Shown here piece by piece: positions 43,809 to 48,533 of a stretch of 48,533 bases of DNA. This DNA is from Acidobacteriota bacterium. GTDB taxonomy: Bacteria; Acidobacteriota; Vicinamibacteria; Vicinamibacterales; UBA8438. Location: assembly GCA_015659035.1 (NCBI GenBank), contig DQNS01000083.1, positions 1 to 48,533 on the forward strand. The letters are read 5' to 3'. A model generated the notes under the pieces. That model was not told the DNA's origin and ran no database searches. It saw only the letters and a list, made by a program, of their open reading frames with translations. The position numbers were made by a program, and so were the translations under genes. Positions within the stretch are counted from its first letter, which is position 1, and every line of letters starts with the position of its first letter.

Positions 43809-44618
43809 ATGAAGTTGCCGATGCTGTTCGGGGTCGTCGTCATCGTCCTAGGCGCGGGCCCCGGCCTGTTAGGTTGTGCCGGTGGGAACGAGCCGCCGGC
43901 GGCTGAGGTCGAGCCGTCGGCCGCCGCGCCGTCGCCGATCAGCGATCTGTATGCCGGGTCGCCCTATCTCGGCGAGCTGCGCAACACGGTGGTCTACGGC
44001 GAGATCTGGGAACGACCCCAGCTCTCGAAACGCGACCGGAGCCTGATCACGGTAGCGGTGCTGCAGGCGCTGGTTCGTGAGGAGCTCAGCCTCCATATTC
44101 CACGAGGGCTCGACAACGGCCTGACCCCGGAGGAGATCTCCGAGATCATCCTGCACGTGACGTTCTATGCCGGATGGCCGACCGGCGTCCAGGCGTCGGT
44201 GATGGCGGCCGGGGTGTTCGAGGAGCGCGGTCTCTCGATCGGCCCGCTCTCCCGGGCGCCGGCGGCGGCCCAGAGGCCGCCGGCACCCGCGTCGGCCACC
44301 GGCGCCTATGCGGCGGTCCCTCGCCTGGGCGAGCTGCGCAACAGCGTGCTCTACGGCGACGTGTGGGAGCGGCCGCAGCTGTCGAAGCGCGACCGGAGCC
44401 TGATCACCGTGGCAGTGCTGCAGGCGATGTATCGGACCAGCGAGCTGAGGACCCACATAGGCCGGGCCCTCGACCAGAACGGCGTCACGCCGCAGGAGGT
44501 GTCCGAGGTCATCCTGCACGTGACGTTCTACGCAGGCTGGCCGGCGGCGGTGAATGCGGGTCGGCTGGCGGCCGAGGCGTTCGAGGAGCGGGGCGTCGAG
44601 CTCAGCGAGCTCGAATGA
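43809..44618 (+). CDS. Lipoprotein with two tandem carboxymuconolactone-decarboxylase-like domains
   Basis: A 269-residue protein. The lipobox LLGC (C about 19) follows a hydrophobic signal. Two copies of a CMD/AhpD-like helical domain follow (about 45-145 and 170-269). Each contains LGELRN.V.YG..WERPQLSKRDRSLITVAVLQA and a VSE-or-ISE..ILHVTFYAGWP helix. The copies are nearly identical over these parts, implying internal duplication. The AhpD CxxC motif is absent, so peroxidase activity is unlikely. Envelope-located CMD lipoproteins are common in Acidobacteriota. GGAGGGGAG before the ATG at 43809 fixes the start. Confidence 0.88.
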   Translation: MKLPMLFGVVVIVLGAGPGLLGCAGGNEPPAAEVEPSAAAPSPISDLYAGSPYLGELRNTVVYGEIWERPQLSKRDRSLITVAVLQALVREELSLHIPRGLDNGLTPEEISEIILHVTFYAGWPTGVQASVMAAGVFEERGLSIGPLSRAPAAAQRPPAPASATGAYAAVPRLGELRNSVLYGDVWERPQLSKRDRSLITVAVLQAMYRTSELRTHIGRALDQNGVTPQEVSEVILHVTFYAGWPAAVNAGRLAAEAFEERGVELSELE

Positions 44619-44695
44619 GGCGCGGTCGGTGATGTGAAGACAGGGTGTGCAAGATCTGTGGGCCCTATGGGCGATGACGCCCGAGGAGACAGCCG

Positions 44696-45190
44696 ATGGG
44701 AAGACTGTCCACCGCTTCGATGTTCGCGCTTGCCGTGTTGTCGGCGGCGTCCAGCTGGGCGCAGCCTGCACCTCTCGCATCGGACCCGGGGGTGGCGGCC
44801 ACCCGACTCATCAACCGCGCCGAGATCCGCATCTCGCGTGTGGTGCTGCAGCCCGGCGCGGTCCGGAGTGTCCATGCTCACGACGATGTCGAGTATCACG
44901 CGTGGATTCCCCTCGAGGGCACGTTCGAGCTGTCGGTGGGCACCGATGCACCGGTACCGGCGTTGCCCGGCCAGGCGTTCTTCTTCGAGCGGGGTACCAT
45001 GCACGGGTTTCGCAATGTCGGCGACACCGAGGCCGCCGTCATGGAGGTGTTCGTCAAAGACAGCGGGAGCAACGCGTCTCGAGATGTCCCGGACCCGCCG
45101 GCGCTCCTGGCGTCGTTCGCGGCCCTGGTCGGGGCTGGGACCACGGCGAACACCGCCTGGGATCAGCCGGAGAGAGGGGAGAGGCCATGA
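44696..45190 (+). CDS. Secreted cupin-domain protein
   Basis: A 164-residue protein with a signal peptide (about 1-22, SSWAQ). One cupin barrel occupies about 45-130, with VHAHDDVEYHAWIPLEG as motif 1 (HxH plus E) and PGQAFFFERGTMHGFRNVG as motif 2 with the final histidine. A complete 3-His/1-Glu metal site is plausible. GAGGAG precedes the ATG. The stop overlaps the start of the PQQ-propeller gene (ATGA), so the two form an operon. Function unknown. Confidence 0.85.
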   Translation: MGRLSTASMFALAVLSAASSWAQPAPLASDPGVAATRLINRAEIRISRVVLQPGAVRSVHAHDDVEYHAWIPLEGTFELSVGTDAPVPALPGQAFFFERGTMHGFRNVGDTEAAVMEVFVKDSGSNASRDVPDPPALLASFAALVGAGTTANTAWDQPERGERP

Positions 45191-46548
45191 GCATGACACG
45201 CGCAGCCAGGGTCGGATTCGTGGCGGTGCTGATGCTGGTCCCGGCGCTTGCCGGCATCGGGCCGGCCGGACTCGCCGCCGAGTCCGACAACTGGCCGCAC
45301 TTCCGCGGGCCGACCATGAACGCCGCGGTGGCCGACAACCCCGACCTGCCCGAGACCTGGAGCCAGACGGAGAACGTCGAATGGGTCACCGACGTCCCGG
45401 GTCTCGGCTGGTCGAGCCCGGTGGTCTGGGGTAACCGCGTCTTCCTGACCACGGTCACCGCCATAGGCGAGTTCGAACAGCCGAAACCGGGGCTCTACGC
45501 GCCGCAGGGGCGTCCCGAGCCGCCGCCGCTCGAGCACGACTGGCTGGTCTATTGCCTCGATCTCGAGACGGGCGACGTCCTGTGGCGCCGTTCCGTGAAT
45601 TCGGGCCGGCCGTCGTTCGCGCGCCACATGAAGAACACCTACGCGTCGGAAACGCCGACCACCGACGGCGAGCGCGTCTACGTGCGCTTCGGCGAGCTCG
45701 GCCTCTACACCTTCGACATGGACGGGAACCAGGTCTGGAGCCTCGAGATCCCCGACAGACAGACGCGGTCCGACTGGGGGTCCGCGTCGTCGCCCGTGCT
45801 GCACGACGACAAGCTGATCATCGTGTACGACAACGAAGAAGAGTCGTGGATCGCCGCGCTCGACAAGCGCACCGGCCGCGAGATCTGGCGCACTGCCCGC
45901 GACGAGGTGTCGAGCTGGGCCACCCCCTACATCTGGCAGCACGAGCAACGCACCGAGATCGTTACCTCGGCGGTCAATCGCATCCGCTCCTACGACCTCG
46001 ACGGCCACCTGCTGTGGGAGATGGACGGGCGCATGTCCTGGGCCTCCATCGCCACCCCGTTCTCGAGCCACGGTCTCGTGTATGTGAACTCCGGGTACTT
46101 CCGGGACGAGCACCGGCCCGCCTACGCGATACGCCCGGGCGCCAGCGGCGACATCACGCTCGCCGACGACGAGGTGTCGAACGACTACGTCGCCTGGTAT
46201 CAGCCCAAGGCCGGCAACTACAACACCTCCCCGCTCGTCTACGGCGACATCTACTACAGCCTGCTCGACCGGGGGTTCTTCGAAGCCTACGACGCCCGGA
46301 CCGGCGAGCCGGTCTACGGCCGGCAGCGCATCAAGGTGGGCGCCAGCTTCACCTCGTCACCCTGGGCCTACAACGGCAAGATCTTCGTCCTGAGCGAACA
46401 GGGCGACACCTACGTCATCCAAGCCGGGCGCGAGTTCGAGGTGCTCGGGGTCAACAGTCTCGACGACATGGCGATGGCCTCGCCGGCAATCGTCGGCGAC
46501 CGGCTGCTGATCCGGACACGCACCAAGGTCTACAGCATCAAGAAGTGA
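45187..46548 (+). CDS. Secreted PQQ-like / BamB-type beta-propeller protein
   Basis: A 453-residue exported protein with a signal peptide (about 1-31, LAAE). It opens with NWPHFRGP..NAAV, then propeller blades with tryptophan-docking motifs typical of PQQ-repeat proteins: LDLETGDVLWRRS, FDMDGNQVWSLEI, LDKRTGREIWRTA, YDLDGHLLWEMDG and YDARTGEPVYGRQ. The family includes quinoprotein dehydrogenases and BamB. The dehydrogenase catalytic residues and vicinal cysteines are not visible, so a structural or binding role is more likely. It starts within the upstream cupin stop codon after GGAGAGG. Confidence 0.88.
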   Translation: MSMTRAARVGFVAVLMLVPALAGIGPAGLAAESDNWPHFRGPTMNAAVADNPDLPETWSQTENVEWVTDVPGLGWSSPVVWGNRVFLTTVTAIGEFEQPKPGLYAPQGRPEPPPLEHDWLVYCLDLETGDVLWRRSVNSGRPSFARHMKNTYASETPTTDGERVYVRFGELGLYTFDMDGNQVWSLEIPDRQTRSDWGSASSPVLHDDKLIIVYDNEEESWIAALDKRTGREIWRTARDEVSSWATPYIWQHEQRTEIVTSAVNRIRSYDLDGHLLWEMDGRMSWASIATPFSSHGLVYVNSGYFRDEHRPAYAIRPGASGDITLADDEVSNDYVAWYQPKAGNYNTSPLVYGDIYYSLLDRGFFEAYDARTGEPVYGRQRIKVGASFTSSPWAYNGKIFVLSEQGDTYVIQAGREFEVLGVNSLDDMAMASPAIVGDRLLIRTRTKVYSIKK

Positions 46549-46664
46549 TGCGTCGATCGGGTGCGCGAGACGGACGAGGCACGGGGGTGGACGGCTAGAA
46601 TGAGGCAGGGTCGGGCGGTTGTGGTCCGACCATGCGAGCACAGAGCGTGTTCAGGAGGTGGCAG

Positions 46665-47648
46665 ATGATCCGTCGATATCTCGTGACGGTGCTGGTCGTG
46701 CCGATGGCGGCGCTGTGGCTGGCGCCGGTTGCCGTTGCCGGTCAGCCGCCGGCGATCGACGCGACGGCGTTCCGTACGCCGTGGGGCGATCCCGATCTGC
46801 AGGGCATCTGGTCGTATGCCACGATCACACCGCTCGAGCGACCCGGTGAGCTGGCCGGCAGGACGTTCCTGACCGACGAGGAGGTGGCCGAGCAGAACCA
46901 GGCCTCGGCCACGCGGGCCTCGTCCGAGCGCCGCGCCGAGCTCTCGCCCGAACGCGACCTCGCGCTCGCCTACAACCAGGTCTGGTGGGACCGCGGGACC
47001 GCCACGGGGCGCACCTCGCTGATCGTGGATCCGCCCGACGGCCGGCTGCCGCCCCTGACCCTCGCGGCCGAGCAGCGGCAGGCTGCGCGCCGTGAGCATC
47101 GACGCCTACACGCGTACGACTCGTGGGAGGACCGCCCCCTGCAGGAACGGTGTATGACCTACCAGCGGGCGCCGCCGGTGCCGAGTGGCTACAACAACAC
47201 CTACCACATCGTGCAGGCGCCCGGATATGTGGCGATACTCAACGAGATGATCCACGACGTGCGTGTCGTCCCGCTCGATGCGCGTCCGCCGGTAGATGGG
47301 CGCATCCGCCAGTGGAACGGCGACTCGCGCGGCCATTGGGAGAACGACACCCTGGTCGTCGAGACCACGAACTATCGCGACACCACGACCTGGCGAGGGT
47401 TCCCCGGTTCGCGAGCCCTGCGCGCCGTCGAACGATTCACCCGCGTCGACGCCGACACCATCGACTATCGATACACGATCGACGACGAGACGACCTACAC
47501 GCGACCCTTCACCGTCGAGCTCCCGCTGACCAGCCCCGCCGGCTACGTCATCTACGAGTACGCGTGTCACGAGGGGAACATCTCGATCGCGCATGTGCTG
47601 AACGGCGCGCGCGCGCAGGAGAAGACCGCTCGGGAGGGCGGCCGCTGA
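46665..47648 (+). CDS. Secreted 'PDLQGIW' family protein, paralogue 2
   Basis: A 327-residue exported protein related to the product of 36399-37424. The signal peptide ends near AVAGQ. Shared motifs include GDPDLQGIW, TPLERPGEL, TSLIVDPPDGRLPPLT, GYNNTYHIVQAPGYVAILNEMIHDVRVVPLD, GHWENDTLVVETTNY and YEYACHEGN. AGGAGGTG four bases before the ATG at 46665 decides the start over the in-frame ATG at 46632. A -10-like TAGAAT is at 46597-46602. Function unknown. Confidence 0.82.
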   Translation: MIRRYLVTVLVVPMAALWLAPVAVAGQPPAIDATAFRTPWGDPDLQGIWSYATITPLERPGELAGRTFLTDEEVAEQNQASATRASSERRAELSPERDLALAYNQVWWDRGTATGRTSLIVDPPDGRLPPLTLAAEQRQAARREHRRLHAYDSWEDRPLQERCMTYQRAPPVPSGYNNTYHIVQAPGYVAILNEMIHDVRVVPLDARPPVDGRIRQWNGDSRGHWENDTLVVETTNYRDTTTWRGFPGSRALRAVERFTRVDADTIDYRYTIDDETTYTRPFTVELPLTSPAGYVIYEYACHEGNISIAHVLNGARAQEKTAREGGR

Positions 47649-47692
47649 ACATTCTGCCCCTGCGCCAACGGGCAGACCGAAGGGAGAAAACC

Positions 47693-48094
47693 ATGCGGAA
47701 GCTCACCATGGTGCTCGGGGTGTCGATCGGACTCGTCGCGACCGCCGGCTGCGGCCCCACAGTGCGCGGCGAATCGCTGGACGCTGACGTTCCCACCGCC
47801 GCGGCGATCGACGCGGCCGACTGGGACGGCTCCGAGCAGGTCATCCCGCTGGAGCGGGTGCCGGTCAACGTGCTGGCAGCGGCGCAGGGGGCGGTGGACG
47901 GCATCATGCTTAGTCGTGCCGAGCGTGAGCGCGAGCGGTCGGGCATCGTCTATGACATCGTGGGAATGGTGAACGGCCATGCCTACGAGATCGAGGTGAC
48001 CGCTGACGGTCATGTCCTCGAGATCGAGGACGAGGACGACGACGATGATGATGACGACGACCCCGATGATGACGATGATCCAGACGCCGGGTAG
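47693..48094 (+). CDS. PepSY-like lipoprotein with poly-aspartate tail
   Basis: A 133-residue protein with a lipobox (TAGC, C about 20). The middle, about 50-110, looks like a PepSY-type domain: VPVNVLAAAQGAVDGIMLSRAE, then VYDIVGMVNGHAYEIEVTADGHVLEI. The last about 22 residues are almost only aspartate and glutamate with two prolines, encoded by alternating GAC/GAT codons. A calcium- or cation-binding tail is plausible. AGGGAG lies before the ATG at 47693. It is 44 nt after the PDLQGIW gene, so the two are probably co-transcribed. Confidence 0.75.
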   Translation: MRKLTMVLGVSIGLVATAGCGPTVRGESLDADVPTAAAIDAADWDGSEQVIPLERVPVNVLAAAQGAVDGIMLSRAERERERSGIVYDIVGMVNGHAYEIEVTADGHVLEIEDEDDDDDDDDDPDDDDDPDAG

Positions 48095-48189
48095 AAGCCG
48101 GTAGCGCGACCGCCGGCCGCTTCCCCACGTTGATCGAAGGCCGGAGGGCGGCGTGCTGAAGCGCAGTTGCGAGCAGCCGTCGTCGTTTT

Positions 48190-48385
48190 TCGGGCCAGCT
48201 GCCATCCGGCAGCGTTCAACTCGGCATGGCGAGCTCCCGCGCGACCTTGGCCAACGGTCTGACCGTCGTCGAGCACCAGCCGTACGGCACCCTCCCTGAA
48301 CTCCTGTGTGAACACGAGGTCGTCTCGTCTTCGCTGTGGTCTGCCAACGTGGACATCCTTTGTCGACGACACTGGATCAAGCCCA
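48190..48385 (-). mobile_element. IS3-family orfA remnant with possible IS end
   Basis: A minus-strand frame starting with GTG at 48372 encodes RRRDDLVFTQEFREGAVRLVLDDG, the start of an IS3-type transposase OrfA helix-turn-helix. Near 48246-48250 the frame shifts: the next frame reads VARELAMPS, then a stop, then TLPDGSW. It is therefore dead. A sequence directly upstream (48363-48380) matches one at 18499-18515 and may be the terminal inverted repeat. No orfB follows. The rest of 48095-48456 shows nothing else. Confidence 0.62.
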
Positions 48386-48456
48386 TGGAGCGTCTATACT
48401 GCTTCTGAAATCACTTGCCACGACGTGAAGACCCAGAAACCCGACGGTGCGCTCCG

Positions 48457-48533
48457 ATGAGCAAGCCCGTCCTCGAGATTCTCCCGTATCGCCGCCCGCC
48501 GAGCGGCGATGCCCCGCTGGTCGATGTCTCGGC
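48457..48533 (+). CDS. Partial CDS running off the window end
   Basis: ATG at 48457 opens a frame (MSKPVLEILPYRRPPSG, then DAPLVDVS) that continues past the last base. TATACT at 48395-48400 might be a promoter element, but no SD is seen. Too short to identify. Confidence 0.4.
   Translation, partial: MSKPVLEILPYRRPPSGDAPLVDVS

Noticed and set aside
48226-48408. Plus-strand 60-codon frame opposite the IS remnant
   Set aside because: The minus strand encodes a recognisable OrfA start over the same bases. The plus frame has no SD or motif.

Overview
The window is high-GC bacterial chromosomal DNA with closely packed genes on both strands. Very many products are secreted or are lipoproteins: peptidases, amidohydrolases, beta-propellers, cupins, and two members of a secreted family marked by a 'PDLQGIW' motif. 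That mix, together with a lipase-maturation-factor protein, an LTA4-hydrolase-type aminopeptidase and a membrane-anchored MutS-like ATPase, resembles soil or marine Acidobacteriota of the Vicinamibacteria type. This assignment is inferred from gene content; the window holds no rRNA or other phylogenetic marker. No tRNA, rRNA or CRISPR array was seen.

Layout. Bases 1-358 hold the 3' remnant of a P27-family phage terminase small subunit. Bases 359-7575 carry a Ste24-type protease, then an overlapping run of aldehyde dehydrogenase, class I fumarase and a DHA2 exporter, followed by a small 4-TM protein and a HugZ/PNPOx-like protein. Bases 7600-12300 carry small secreted proteins and the DUF1326/DUF2182 pair, which are separated by a strongly structured intergenic element (9559-9718). 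Bases 12334-20271 hold a MutS-like ATPase, an M14 peptidase, an exported methyltransferase-domain protein and a gamma-glutamyltransferase. Bases 20376-23931 are an enolase-superfamily / GNAT / LMF cluster. Bases 24021-35775 hold a DegP-like protease, an MBL hydrolase, thioredoxin, an M1 aminopeptidase, a class C beta-lactamase-like hydrolase, an N-acyl-D-amino-acid deacylase, a DedA-like protein and an alpha/beta hydrolase. From 35892 onward gene remnants become common: a collapsed FAD oxidoreductase, a HEAT-repeat tail, a DUF5615-like toxin fragment and an IS3-type orfA piece. They lie among intact secreted genes, one of which (the NHL propeller, 42530-43654) has clearly lower GC than its neighbours.

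How the genes fit together. The dominant theme is envelope and periplasmic breakdown of peptides and acylated amino acids: M14, M1, M42 and M48 peptidases, a Deg protease, GGT, an N-acylamino-acid racemase/OSBS-type enzyme and a D-aminoacylase. No single new defence system or biosynthetic cluster is evident. The least explained items are the roughly 160-nt five-helix intergenic element at 9559-9718, the nested inverted repeat at 7595-7685, dispersed intergenic repeats, and a set of start codons lying only about 8-20 nt after a consensus -10 box, which suggests leaderless or short-leader transcripts. Several features here have no ATG-initiated ORF over 60 codons and were found by reading frames directly: the terminase, HEAT and FAD-oxidoreductase remnants and two very small genes.
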